Shown here piece after piece: positions 11,392 to 24,693 of a DNA stretch of 64,000 nt. How positions within the stretch are numbered: position 1 is the first letter of the stretch; every line of letters begins with the position of its first letter. Origin of the DNA: Lota lota (taxonomy: Eukaryota > Chordata > Actinopteri > Gadiformes > Lotidae); NCBI GenBank assembly GCA_026745465.1, contig JACYXH010000312.1, positions 964,262 through 1,028,261 of the forward strand, written 5' to 3'. Under the pieces are notes generated by a model. It saw only the letters and a program-made list of their open reading frames with translations, was not told where the DNA came from and did not search any database. The position numbers and the translations under genes were made by a program.

Positions 11392-14052
11392 ATGATGGAT
11401 AAAGTGACCTCCTCTGGCCTTCAGACCGAGTCTCCCCCCAGCCTCCCCCGCCCCTCCCCCTCCCCCTCCCCTTCCTCTACCGCCTCTGAGGGGCCCAGGA
11501 CCCCTCTCCAGGCCTCGTCTGGCAGCCCCCACCCCGATGACAACATAGACCCATGCCTCCCCACAGCTGGACCCGTTGCCACGACAACCGCATCTCCCAG
11601 CCCCGGTGCAGAAAGAGAGCCCATCACCACGGCGATGACGACGGTAGCACCAGCCGCGACCCGTCTCTCCCCATCGTTGTCCTCCCCTCCGCCTCTGCTC
11701 CCGACGATAACATCCACAGCATCCAAGAAGACCACCAGCGCTCTCTCCCGGGCCTCGCCCGCTGCTCTTCCCCCCCACATCCCCGTCATCAGCCTGGGCC
11801 ACAGCAAGCCACGCCTCCCGCTGCCCCACACTCCGCTGACGGCCCTGCACCCCATCCCCAACCGCCTGGCGGGCCCCCCTGGAGGCATCCGACTCACCCA
11901 GCTCACCTCCCTATCCACGGGGGGCCTGGGTGGGTGCCCAGGAGGGCCCCTGGGCCCCTCCCCAGGGAACCTGTTCCCCCACCAATACCTGAGCGCACAC
12001 CCTTTCTTCACCAGGTGAGCAATAACACTATTCATCCCCACAGGGGAGATTTGGATGTCACAGCAGAAGCACAGGGAAAGCTGAGTAAAGAAATTAAAAA
12101 GAGATAGAAATGGAAAATAAAAATAAATGTAGGTGCAGAATGTTATTGAAAACATATATGCTACACTTATACCTAATTGAAAGTCTGTCTAAATTGGCAG
12201 CGTTTAAAGTAAAGGAGGATGAAACAGACTTGCAAATTGGGAACAGGCTAACATGCTGTCAGGTCTCTGGCATGTCATCATTCCAACAAAGCTTGAGCAA
12301 CTGCTAGTTGTTGACGATAAAAAGATACTGTGTCAAAGACTTTGTAAAGCATACATTATTTTGATTAACCAACCCATTGCCTCATTTTTTAATGCTGGTG
12401 CTTTTCATGTAGTCGTGGAAAGTTTAATGATGGCTCATAAGTCTTCGATCTAGTCTAGGTATTTTACTTAATGCTTCAAAATTATGACACAAACAAACAT
12501 TTATGTTAAATTGATAATATTGTAAAATACTGGCAGAAAGAAGTTATCACCATCTCTGTTAAACATAAAAGCTAAACTTCTATTTAGCATTTAAAGAAAT
12601 GTAAACACGAAGTTCTGGCAAATATAACTTAAAGCGTAACGCTTTGTGAGCTGCCAAGAACCCTTACTCATAAAGATAAGACTGTAGCTGCCATTCTTTC
12701 TTCTTCTTCCTGAGCTGTCTTGAGACGTGGGAATACAATATCCTCCTTGTTTGATCTCTGGATGACGAAGCAGAACCCGGCAGGTAAACAGGCCTAACGA
12801 TAATGTCCCAACTTCACACTCTCTCAATGACTACACCGCGTGGCTTCCACCAATCCCTGGGCAGCACCAATCATTTCCCCAGAATGCTTTCAGTACAGAG
12901 TATGTAGAAGGTGACCAGCTGAAGGGACCTGACATGGTCATTGGCTGTTGCCAATTCTTCTGTATTTACTTGGTACTTTCCCTGGCAAATGCGAATACCT
13001 TGAGTGCCTTTCTTGCGTGGCCACAAATATACAATTTCAATATTTAATGAACGCCTTTCTTTCGCTCTTTGCTTTATTTATTTATTTATTTATTTATTTT
13101 TGTAGTTCCTACCTAGGGCCTGCGGGTACTTATGGTATCTACCCCAGCAGCAGGATTAAAAGACGGCCCTCTTCCCACTTTGAGATGGAACTCAATGACT
13201 GTGAGTCTGAGTGTGTTCTAGTGAAATGATTGTATCCCAAAGAACAGGTTATGAGTTTGATACGTTACGGCCTCCCGATCTCTCTCGTGTGTGTGTGGGT
13301 ACATGTGTTTGTTGTGTGTCTGTGCTTGTGTGTTTTTGGCGTGTGCATAAATGTGTGTGTGTGTGTGTGTGTGCGTGTGTGTGTTTGTGGTGTATATGCT
13401 TGTTTTTTTTTTGTGTGTGTGCATGTATGTGTATGTGTTTGTGTGTCTTTGTGTGTGTGCGTGCGCACATGTGCCAGGCCCTCCTCAGAAGCTGGCCCGC
13501 CGCGTCTTCACAAACAGTCGGGAGCGCTGGCGCCAGCAGAACGTGAACGGCGCGTTCTCTGAGCTCCGGAAGCTCATCCCAACGCACCCCACCGACAAGA
13601 AGCTCAGCAAGAACGAGATCCTCCGGCTGGCCATGAAGTACATCAACTTCCTGGTCGGCCTCCTCCAGGACCAGGCCCACGACAAGACCGGCAGCTCGCC
13701 TGAGGACCACGCCCACAAGGATGAGGCAGAGGAGGGGGAGGAGGAGGAGGAGGGAGAGGGCAGGGCTGTGAAGGATCTGAACTCCAGTGAACTGTTTGAA
13801 AGCAGCCTCCCATCGCCCGCCAGCTGTCTTCCGGTGGTCGATCCAGCCCGTCCCGACTCCTACACGGCCCCTAAACACATGGACTCCAGCGATTCGCTCT
13901 TCATCCTGGGCAACTCGCCGGCCACCTCCAGTTGCTATGGCGACACAGACAGTGAGGAGAGCTTTGGCACAAAGGCCTCGTTGGTGACCCGTGGCATTCT
14001 GGGAAAGGTCAAGGGTCAGATACGGACGAAGGCTGCCAATGATGTGCACTGA
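11392..14052 (+). CDS. lyl1: LYL1, TAL/SCL-family bHLH transcription factor
   Basis: Coding exons 11392-12014, 13106-13200 and 13478-14052 have GT-AG borders and matching phases (2, then 1), giving 430 residues. The family are nuclear class II bHLH factors that dimerise with E-proteins, bind E-boxes, and act with GATA and LMO partners in blood and vessel development. Exon 1 encodes a Pro/Ser/Thr-rich N-terminus with [10 protein letters not shown], a motif found in LYL1 and not in TAL1. Exon 2 encodes GPAG...[12 protein letters not shown], again LYL1-like. The bHLH (about residues 246-300) includes the basic region [17 protein letters not shown] and helix 2 [15 protein letters not shown]. An acidic run and a DSYTAPK motif follow. 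The start is an ATG-ATG pair with 5' context GTCACC; I used the first. Nearby nfix supports lyl1 over tal1. The family assignment is firm; paralogue identity rests on the N-terminal motifs and linkage. Confidence 0.93.
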
Positions 14053-14141
14053 CATCAAAAGACAGCATGGGACAGTATTAGGAGTCAAATGTGAAACAGG
14101 TAATAACAATGGCCGCACACACAATGTTTTATGATTGACAA

Positions 14142-14147
14142 AATAAA
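14142..14147 (+). terminator. lyl1: lyl1 polyadenylation signal candidate
   Basis: An AATAAA hexamer 90 bp after the lyl1 stop codon. It is the first one on this strand. A longer 3'UTR using later signals cannot be excluded. Confidence 0.5.
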
Positions 14148-14344
14148 TTATGATTTATTTTCATTTTTCATGTTGTGTTGCGTTCTTAAGCATGTCATTT
14201 TATTTAAATATGTATGCTTATATTTGAGGTGTGCATTTTTTAATGTAACACAATACTATACACATGAAAAATATTTAATACAGTATTTATTGCAATCACA
14301 GTAAGAACAGTCAATGCTGTAAGATTATAAGAACAAACACTTTC

Positions 14345-14631
<287 letters not shown>

Positions 14632-14639
14632 GTTTTTTG

Positions 14640-15540
14640 TGATTGCATCACCAAGCCTGTGTGGTCAGAGCGTCGTCAAACCACCCTCCTTTCACAACTG
14701 CCAGTCAAACTCTGAAGTATCTTTTGGATTTAAAATCCTTTGTCTTCACACTGGAATGTTGCTTACCAAACAGACGCTGGCTTCACCAACATTGTCTTGC
14801 TCACTTATGCTCACCAAACACAATAATGCATTTGATTGATTTGAATAAATGTTCTCCTGAAGTGAAACATCTCTCTGCAGAGATGTGCTTGGACAATTTC
14901 GATGAGATGACTCAAATGAAAAGGCAGAGATGACGTGATGACACACAACACCAACAATAAATGCAAAAGCAATACAAAGAAAACCCCCAAAAAAACACGA
15001 GACCAACAGACACACTTAAAGGCCCCAGTTTTGGATGCTCCTATTGTTCCTGTTCCACATAAGACGTTTATGATCCCCCACTGCCTGATGGGAAACATTG
15101 TGACACACTTGTACCAGACAGAAATATAGCATGTTTAACTTTGCTGTTCCTTATTCAACATCCTCTTCTTGCACTTTTCAAAGCGTTGTCTTTGGTCGCC
15201 TTGCAGTCAGTTTAGGGAAGCTTCTGGTCGCATTTCAGTGACAGACGAAACCGGAGTTGGTTGTGAAATGTTCTCCGTTGACGTTTATGTATTTTTCTTT
15301 CCATAATTCTTCTTTTTTTATTTTTTTACAATAAACCATAAACATGATATATTTTGTTGTAGCTCAGATCAGAGAATGGCTATTTTAAAGTGTGTGAACA
15401 CTTGCCATGATAATGTTCACATTCCACCTTTAAGCCAGTATTAAATCTGTCCGCAGGCCCAGTGTTACGAGAGCATAAACCCATTCCACATCCCTCCAAG
15501 GGGATGGCTCTTTACTTCACAGAGCTAATAGATGAATGGC
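14640..15540. other. Unassigned spacer
   Basis: No gene recognised. The sequence is of mixed composition with short open frames only. Confidence 0.5.
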
Positions 15541-15575
15541 CTTTTTAACCGACGGATAGGAGAGGGGGAGAGGGG

Positions 15576-15734
<159 letters not shown>

Positions 15735-16571
15735 CAGAACATCAGTAAAACACAAGTGGGACTTTAACAAAAAGTGACATAACATTAACGGACCGGACAT
15801 GGTGGCTCTGTGACATTCCTGCTGAAAATATGAGTTTTCATCACCATTCCACAAGGAATCCCATTTTCCTCCAAGTGCAGCTGGTTAAATAAAGGGGAGG
15901 AGGGAAATGTGTTTGACAGATCAAGGTTGGAAAGTCAGAGGACCTCTGCTCTTTTAGAGAGTTGGGTGTGGTTAGGGTTTTTGTGTTGGAGCAACTTTAC
16001 AATATAATCATGGACGGAGTTAAGAGTAGGCAGACCAATGTTTTTTGTATTTTTGTCAAACTATTTTTTGAGGCCACAGCTAATACGAATATACAAAATA
16101 ATAAACAATAAATACGATGGTTTATTATGTCTGACTTTGTAATAAAATCCATATAAATAGTCAGTGGAGGTGAAGAATTGCTTCACCAAGAAGGAAACAA
16201 AAGAATATGCATATGAGAAGATAACATGTTTATTTGAGGTTAAGTTATACCCACAACAATGATTTCCTTTGTTAACCAAAAAGTGCCTTTGTTCCAAAAC
16301 ATGCCAGGTATACATCCATGTGCAGCATGTAAAACAGCGACACCTGTTGATGAATATGTTTGTAGTTACTATCGTTCTAGCTTTGTTCCCAGGCGAAATT
16401 CAATAAATAAAGGAAACCTTTTTTGATACGGGATTCAAACTCATACCATTGTGGGAAAATAAGTTATAGTTGGGAAACAATTCCACTGCACCATTAACAC
16501 CACAATTAACGTAAAGGCGTAACTCGTTTCTTAATTAATCAATTACAAGCAGTGGTGCAAAAGTTACAATA

Positions 16572-19450
16572 ATGTTGCAAGTAGGGAAGAAGTTATTTAG
16601 AGAAAAAAGAAAGAAAGAAAGAAAAAACGGAAGCAACCTCATTGAAGAAATTATGGACTTAAAAGTCCAAAATCATAATTGCATACCATCAAAAGAAGAG
16701 CTTCAAATGTTGTGCTCAAGTGTAAGTATTAATGTTATATAGAATCTTTGTTATATTAAGATTAAATTGAGCTTTTTTTACTACAGTAAAAGTATTTCAC
16801 TACATATGTAGAAGAAGAAAAGAGAGATCATCTAGCCAAGGTAGTGCCGTCAGCCGCTGAGGCAAACAACATATTTAAAGAAATGCACTGCAGCAGTATT
16901 AGTGGTCACTGTGATGTTGAAAAAACCCACAATGCGGGGATCAGCTGCTATTACTGGCCTGGAATGGAGGCGGACATCCACAAATGGGTAAGTTAGAAAA
17001 GACCGTAGTTTCTTACAGTAAAGACCTGATTAACAAAACAATCTGTCAAATTGAAGCAATCATTTAAGGTATTCAATTAAACCACTCATTATCTCCTTCA
17101 CTTATTCTTTCTGCTTGACCAAAGGTCTGATATACATTCATTTGAATAATTTACTTCAGGTTGCTCAATGTCCAGAGTGCCAAGCAAAGCCGGCCAGTCT
17201 CAAGGAAAATACATTACAAAAAATACATTACAACCCAAAGAGGTGGGGTTATTTGTGCAACTGAATGTCCCATGCAGCTTAATGTGCTTACATACCGGCT
17301 ACACTCCACCTAGGTGACTTTTACTGGGCTCCTCCAGACAAGGACGGTGGTAGTGTTGAATTCCAGTTTATTACAAGGTTTGCAGACAATGATACATGAC
17401 ACTGGTGCTCCATTATGCCATGCAGGAGATCTCTCCCTGAGTGTGTGTGGAGATGGCTGGTTTAAACTGTGCACATTGATTGCTCAATGTACAACAGGTG
17501 TGCAGCCTCACCCAGGCCCAGAGTCCAATCAGTCTGACTCGGGCCAGGCAAGGCTGCTTAAATCAGCCATCATCCACACATACTCCACAGTGACCAATTG
17601 TATTCTTGATTTTGTAGACAAATTTGGTACAACTCAGAGACTGCTTACAGACCAGGGGATATAGTTTAAAAAAACAGGTAGCACACTCATGAGAAACATA
17701 ACTTATTTATTAGTAAGCCATAATATAATGCTGACTTTAATTCTGCAAAATGGCCCTTGGCATTCAACTTAGCTTCTCCTCACCATACCACCCTCAAACC
17801 AATGGCTTGGTTGAGAAGCTTAATGGCACCATCCAGAGGTAAGTTGTATATTGTTGAATATTGTTGAAAATGACATTTTCAGGTCGCTCAACAAACTCGC
17901 CCGAGAATCCCCCAAACCATGAGATAAATACCTCCACCCCACAATGTTTGGACTGACCAGCTCACAGCTCAAAAACAGCTCACAACTCAGCATAGTTATC
18001 TTGGCAGGGAGGCAAGATGACGATCTGAGATGCCACAAACGTATGAGGTAAACGGCTCTATTTGTATAGGAGTCAAGGGATTGTGGTCATTATTACTTGG
18101 ATAAATGGGTGAGATTATAACACCACTTTGTGTTTTTGTACTTTAGGTGACAACTGAGAAAGTGGGGCATTTGCTCATGAGGGAGGAGGTGTTTGAGGGA
18201 CTGACCAGGCAAAGAAAATGTACAGAAAATACAAGAGCAAATCCGTCAACGCAGGCTTGAGAAAGGATGGGAGGACAACTCTATGGTTGGAGATGTTGTC
18301 CTAAAAGAAAACAAGAAAGATGCAAAAAGGAGGCAAAATGGGGAGCCATTTGCTGGGTCCATTTAAAATCAAGGCTCTTAAGGGGAAATTTGCTAGTCTA
18401 GCTAGTAAAAGTAACGATTATACCAAAACAGTTGCTAATATTGACCTCATTACCCGATTCACAGAGCCAGAGGAGAGGATTCCAGCAAAGCAAAAAAGAC
18501 TTTGCTTTGCTGGAAACTCCTCTGACCCTCCACCAGCCACATTATACCAAGGGAGAGTCAACCCATCCATTGTAATGGTACATCCTATTCAGTTACGTGA
18601 CATTAAATATAATAATGCTATATACTTTTATTTATTTTTATGACTGAAATGTTCTGAATTTACAGTTCTTGAACAAATATGGAATAGGGAAAAAGTCTCT
18701 GTTCCAAATTGGGGCCCACAAAGTATTTACAGCAGCTCTCCAGAGCCTGGCAACTGGGAGGGAACTGGAGATTGAGGTAAGTCTTGTTTTGTAAGCTGAT
18801 TCCGATTTTTTTCCCCTTTGATATGAAAGTTAATTAGAATACTTTTTGTTTAGATTGTAAATACTTACCTCATGTGTGTGGCAAATTGGTCCAAAGTCAT
18901 TGACACCTTTTGATATGACGGCGATTTGGAATGGTACGTCAAGGGGGATGAGAAAGCTAAGGACAAAAGTTGCTTTTAAAAAGGTGTTTATTTACAATTA
19001 AACCATTTTAAAAACTAAACTGATCACTTGCAGCTTGATGTAATGGAGTTGGATATTTCAATCAGGGCTGTATGCAAGGACGGACATTGGACTCTTGTAG
19101 GAAGTGTACATTAATAAATGCCATTTATGTAGCTATATTTACAACTCTGAGATTCTTGTACACTAAAGTATCTTGTTCACTAAAGTATCCTATCTGTAAA
19201 AGGCCATGTATCCAAAAAAAGGACGGGCTCTGTTCGTAGATCCATTTGGAGCCACTTCCAATCAATTAAAGCATTGTAGGGATTCAACAAGGTGAGCAAA
19301 TCCAGAATGTATTCTAACGTGTTTCATTTGTTAAGTATGCTAAATGGTTTCTGATGTGCAAGTAACAAACAACAAATGTTTTATTTATTGTTTGGCTTTA
19401 GGGCTTTCATGTGAAAAGCCTGATTTATTTAGGGCTTTCATGCGCTTTCA
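16572..19450 (+). pseudogene. Decayed intron-bearing integrase plus Ulp1-like protease gene (Ginger-like)
   Basis: Exons that read through with GT-AG borders and matching phase: 16572-16721 (ATG, Lys-rich), 16793-16987 and 17160 onward. Together these give an HHCC integrase zinc finger: HC..ISGHCDVEKTHNAGISCYYWPGM, then W-VAQCPECQ. DDE core pieces follow: RLLTDQGI with a stop at about 17662, and PYHPQTNGLVEKLNGT ending at the donor at 17838. From 17892 the frame reads SLNKLARESPKP and then TGA where the family has Trp. Next come a basic tail (18150-18400), then 18666-18776, 19034-about 19103 (DGHWTLV), about 19211-19291 (RALFVDPFGATSNQ) and 19402. The GHW and VDPFG pair fits the catalytic His and Asp of C48/Ulp1 proteases. 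The donor after GHWTLV is GGAAGT instead of GTAAGT. It is cut at about 19440 by a gypsy fragment. It could instead be an old domesticated gene copy. Confidence 0.6.
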
Positions 19451-20720
19451 TGTGAAAAAAAGGGAGACGGTCATACCAGCCATCGTTTTTCATGCCGGCT
19501 TCATGGACCGGTGGAACCGTTCGCAGAGGCCGTTGGCCTGCGAGTGGTACGCCGTGGTGTTCCACTCCGAGGCTCCGGGTGATCGCGGACCAGAGCTGCG
19601 AGGTGAACTGGGGTCCTCGGTCTGACGAGATGTCCGACGGCATGCCGAACCGGGGCGACCCAGGTGCTGATGAACGCCCGAGCCACATCGGCAGTCGTTA
19701 CCGTTGTCAGGGGGACGGCCTCCGGCCACCTGGTGGTCCTGTCCACCACGGTGAGGAGATGGGTGAACCCACGAGAGGGGGGAAGGGGCCCCACTAGGTC
19801 CACATTCACGTGGTCGAGCCGTCAATCCGCCACCTCAAACTTGATGTATCGATGGACCTTCGCCCTCTGGCACTCCACACAAACTTGGCTGCCACCAACC
19901 GCTGTGAGGGCTTCCTACCTGGGTGTGAGAGGCCGTGGAGCACATTGAAAACCTGCCGGGAACGATGGGGCGTGGCTGACTGGTGCTGACCGTCTCGCAC
20001 AGGAGCGAGACGTTAGCGCCGTCAAACTGGACGTCAGACAGCTGCAGACTCGTGATGGCGGTCCTGTAGGCCTGGACTTCCGGGTCGGAGAACGGGTCAG
20101 CGGCCATCTTCCCGTAGTCAATGTCCAAATGCACAGCGTCGACGACAGCTTGGGAGTGGCAGTCCACAACAGCATCGCACTTTCCAGCGACATGTCTGAT
20201 GTCTGTAGTGCACTCTGAGATGTAAGCGAGGAGCCTCTGCTGGCGGGCAGACCACGCCTCGGCGACCTTGGCCAATGCAAACACCAGGGGGTTGTGGTCA
20301 ACAAACGCTGTGAATGGGCGGCCTCCAGCAGGAAACGGAAATGGCGTACAGGAAGGTAGAGTCCGAGGAGCTTGCGGTCAAAAGCACTGTATTTCCGCTC
20401 GTTGGGGCGGAGCTGCCGGCTGAAGAATGCGAGCGGTTGCCAGATGCCGTCAATCAGCTGTTCATTACGACGGCGTAATCCGATGCGTCGGTCGTGAAGA
20501 CGATGGTCGCAAAACGCAACAAACCAATTTTCTAAAGATAACTGGGCAGTCATGAAATGTGTGCAGTAGTACGAGCACAGCATATCAGGGGCGAGCTTTT
20601 GGTGAAAGCGCGCTTCCTTCACTGTTTGGGGCTCGTGGGGAAAAATACCTCGACGGGGAAACATAATTTGACCCAACACCAGTTCTATAGAGTTACGGAG
20701 GGAGACATGTGTGACATGCA
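19400..20720 (-). mobile_element. Fragment of a second Ty3/gypsy element (RNase H and integrase)
   Basis: On the minus strand, RNase H-type sequence (IWQPLAFFSRQLRPNERKYS, about 20450-20380) is followed by its usual tail (AYISECTTDIRHVAGKCDAV). Then come an HHCC remnant (LHGLSHPGRKPSQRLVAAKF, about 19955) and an integrase core (FTHLLTVVDRTTRWPEA with the first Asp, about 19765; [13 protein letters not shown] with the second Asp, about 19610). Frames shift several times and the Glu region is lost near 19430. It differs clearly from the first element, with a different RNase H and zinc-finger style, and resembles the mag-like gypsy lineages by motif. No LTRs were recognised. Confidence 0.85.
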
Positions 20721-22100
20721 CCGTATATATGTTACTTCGTTTAAAAAAATAAGCAACTATACTGCTTTAATCGTCCATGTACCATCCGTGAGAGAGAGAA
20801 CAGGATGAAACAGGTGTTAGGTTATTTGAAGGAGGCGCGGCTAGGTAGATGTCAATCAATTGTGCCACGGACTCTCCCACAATTCTGACCTTAGTGCTGA
20901 TCAGCAAAACGACGGTGTTCTGGAGCAAACGTTTATTATATGTGTGAACGTTTATTCGTAGCCAACTTATGGTAAATTCACAATAAACTTTGACATCATT
21001 TAAGCTTTTTAATTTTTTTGGACTGATTAAATTAGTGGCTTTAATGAAACAAATTCGCACAGTCTCTGGATTTGCAGTGCCTCATTATTTTCTACGTCTA
21101 TTTTCTACACATTTGTTGTAGGCTATAGAAAGTACCGTCGATGGTTCGTGGTACTTTCCCTTTCTCTGCCTCCTCTCTCTCCCCCTGCAGTTTCTCTTCA
21201 AGGAGGCGTGGCGTTGCGTGGGGAGCGTTCCGTAGCCCCGGGGGTGCAGGGCAGGTGCTGAGCGGGCCTCTAAATAGCAGGGTTATACTTGTACAATTAT
21301 ATATATCTTTTTGTGGTAACATTGTATTTATATTTTCATCTATATATCATGCCTCATTTGGTGATCTTTGAACCAAAGCGTGGGGGTCCTTTTAAATTAC
21401 AGACTTTTGTGTCATAAGTAAATGGAATGTACTTGCAATATAATAATTTGGGTAATTTGAACTAGGTAAATATTTGACCATTGCCGCTGCTAGTTAGCTG
21501 AATGTACCACATTTATCGGCGCATGCGTGCACACTGTTTTACCAGTATTCAGGTAGTCCATCATCGCATACCACAAGTCCTTTACAGCAAAATGCATGCT
21601 TCTGCCTATTTACAATGTAATTCTATATTTATGTTCTTTCCTCGACCCATTTACAGAGCATTATTGTGTGTTGGCTTGTGGTGGCATTGGAAAATAAATC
21701 TTTTTTTTTACACTCGTTCCTGTCTTGTTAGTCTTGTTCCTGACCGAACACCTGTGATGGTTCAACTTCCAGGAGCCCAGCCCAGTGACATTAATATTAT
21801 ACACTGGGCTGTTTTACATAGTGAGAAACAAATAAAAAAACTTTATATTTTTACTTGATGTTTGATCATCTGACACACAAAGTTAATAAAAAGTTTGGTT
21901 CAAAATAAGAAGTGTATTTTATAGGAAGTGATCTGTTTTCCAAATATGTTTTTTTTTAAATAAAGGTTCCAAAGTCTGGGTTATGAGATAGTGTTTGTAT
22001 ATATAATGTACCTATTACCTACCCTGTAATTAAAAGCCAGCATATCCTGTACTTACTCTGTACTTACCCTGTAACTAAATGTAACAAGGGGGAACTACCA

Positions 22101-22172
<72 letters not shown>

Positions 22173-23342
22173 GAAGTATTAATCGTAACTATAAATTACA
22201 TACAAATTATATAAACCGTCTTTACATAATTACTAGTCAATTGAAAAGGAATTTGTATACATTCTCCTTGGTCCTAGAGATACCTCTTCTTCTCTCTAAT
22301 TGAAAGGTGTTAAGATAGTTGCATTTGCATGTCCACTGTAGCAACGGCGTCTGACACTGAGGCCATGCCAATCGATTGACTTCTTGGTTGTGTAGATTCC
22401 TTTAACTGTCTTGCAGCCTTTCTTGCAGCCTTGCAGACATGTCCACTTCACCCAGTCTATTGCAAATTAACTTGGTCTTTCCCGCCATGGCCAACTGGCC
22501 ACGATGGTTACTCCCTCTCACCGTTGTTTTCTTTGTTGTTACTACGCATGATGTGAAAGTTTCCCTATAAGAATCATGTACTCATGTGTCTCATTGAATG
22601 TATGCTTGGTAAATTGCTGCCTGCGTCTTCCCATGATCATGCTCTAAAATCAAATCAAATATTTTGCTGTCGAGAAGTGTCCTAAAAATAAGTTATTATT
22701 ACTTACTCTGTAACTACAGAGACCTAGGCTATATGAGAACAGTTTTTTTCGACTAACTTGCCTCAACTTGTGGAAGAACCAACAAAATTACTCATACCTT
22801 GCGTTTTATCTTGCTATATTATATGTATTTATTGGGCTGAAAGGATTTCGTGCACAGAGCCGAATAAGGTAAGCTTGCATTGCGTATCCATGACTACACA
22901 CTGTCCCCTGAACCTTAATTCCGAGCTAAACGCACACATGTATCCCGTAGCTATTCTAAGTACCCCAAAAGTATAAAAGAACCATGTAGTTGGCCTTTTT
23001 ATTGGTAATGAGTTAATTTTGAAACAAATTTGCATGATGCAGAAATCATCGCTCCATCTTCCCTGAACCGTCCAGATTTGTGCTCGGTTTTATGGTCATA
23101 CTATATATAGCTACCCTAAAATAATATAGGTACCCAGTAGATAATAATAACTACAGTACAAATTATCTCTTTATTCCCCCCAAATGTCCGGATTATTGCT
23201 CAGTAGGTCCTGTAATAATATAATAGATACCCGATATAAGTTATTTGTAAGATCCCGAATTGTTACCCCTTTATTCCATAAATTCACACCTTGTTCCCCA
23301 GTACCTACATATAAGTACTGAATTAAGTACATATAAGTACTG
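20721..23342. other. AT-rich spacer, no gene seen
   Basis: No credible coding sequence. It contains a (TA)n array at about 22105-22170 and scattered copies of short CTGTACTTACCCTGTAACT-like sequence (about 22010-22080 and 22700-22730), which suggests remnants of a small interspersed repeat. Confidence 0.45.
22105..22170. repeat. (TA)n microsatellite
   Basis: A pure TA array of about 64 bp, self-complementary and able to form a cruciform. Confidence 0.95.
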
Positions 23343-24693
23343 ATCGACAGACGACGCCATTGCCACAGCACTCCACTCAGCCCTCACCCACCTTGACAAG
23401 AGGAACTCCTATGTGAGGATGCTGTTCGTGGACTATAGTTCAGCATTCAACACCATAGTCCCCTCCAGACTTGACAGCAAGCTCAGGGGCCTAGGCATCA
23501 ACCCTGGCCTATGCGACTGGATCCTTAGCTTCCTGTCGGATCGGAAACAGGTGGTGAAGATGGGTTCTAAGATCTCCGCCCTCCTGACCATCAGCACAGG
23601 AGCCCCCCAGGGCTGTGTTCTAATCCCCCTCCTCAACTCCCTGTACACCCATGACTGCGTGGCCACACACAGCTCCAACACGGTGATCAAGTTTGCCGAT
23701 GACACGACAGTGATCGGCCTGATCACCAACAGCGACGAGGCGGCCTATAGGAATGAAGTCGACCGGCTGGCTCAGTACAGCCAAGACAACAACCTCGCTC
23801 TCAACGCCGACAAGACCAAGGAGCTGGTGGTGAACTTCAGGAGGAAGAGACAGGTACATGACCCCATCACCATCAATGGGTCTGCTGTGGAGAAGGTAAA
23901 CAGCATCAAGTTCCTGGGGGTCCACATCACCAACGACCTCACCTGGGACGAGCACACCAACCAGGTCGTGAAAAAAGCACAACGTCGCCTATTTCACCTT
24001 AGGCGGCTGAAAAAGTTCGGCTTGGGGCCCAAGATCCTGGGGGCCTTCTTCAGAGGCACAACAGAGAGGATCTTGACGGGATGCATCACTGTCTGGTACG
24101 GGAACTGCACTTCCCAAAGCCGCAAAGCGTTGCAAAGGGTGCGGACAGCTGAAAGGATCAGCGGATGTGAGCTTCCCTCCATCCAGGACACCTACAAGGC
24201 CCGGTGTGTCAAGAAGGCCCTCAGAATCATTAGGGACACCAGCCACCCCAATCAGAAACTGTTTGAGCTACTGCCGTTGGGGAAGCGGTACCGAAGCCTC
24301 GGGGCCAAAACCCAGAGGATGACGAACAGTTTTTTCCCCCAAGCAGCCAGGCTCCTGGAAAAACCCATTACCCTCAAACCAACCCCACGCACACTACAAC
24401 AACCCATTTGATTATCTGCATTAGATTCTGTATTTTGCACAGCATTTTTATATTTTATATTTTATTTTATTTTTGCACTACCACCGTGGCTGGTACTACT
24501 ACCACTTGAACACATTGTTGTATTGATGTTGCTACTTATTATTATTATTATTATTATTATTATTTATTATTACTTACTTTGTCATTGTTCTTGTATTGAT
24601 GCTGCTATGTGACTGTTGAGGATCCAAGCCTAAGAATTTTACTCTTACGTTAAGATGTAATAAAAGCAACTCTGATTCTGATTCTGATTCTGA
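23343..24693 (+). mobile_element. 5'-truncated L2-like LINE
   Basis: A single long open frame from about 23348 to the stop at 24411 (read as 23413-24411 from an internal GTG codon) encodes the C-terminal part of a non-LTR reverse transcriptase. Motifs are [13 protein letters not shown] (domain 3/A), STGAPQGCV (domain 4/B), [13 protein letters not shown] (catalytic box FADD), [23 protein letters not shown], and the L2-type tail [10 protein letters not shown]...[10 protein letters not shown]. The endonuclease half is absent, as expected for a 5'-truncated insertion. The 3' end carries TGATTC repeats at about 24670-24692, the microsatellite tail characteristic of L2-type elements. The frame is open from end to end of the surviving part, so the insertion looks fairly young. 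Confidence 0.9.
24535..24575. repeat. (ATT)n microsatellite inside LINE 3' end
   Basis: About 25 bp of ATT repeats plus AT-rich flanks in the 3' untranslated part of the LINE. Confidence 0.85.

Noticed and set aside
13478..14052. bHLH exon as tal1 or tal2
   Set aside because: The basic region fits the whole TAL family, but the N-terminal [10 protein letters not shown] and [12 protein letters not shown] motifs and the nearby nfix favour lyl1.
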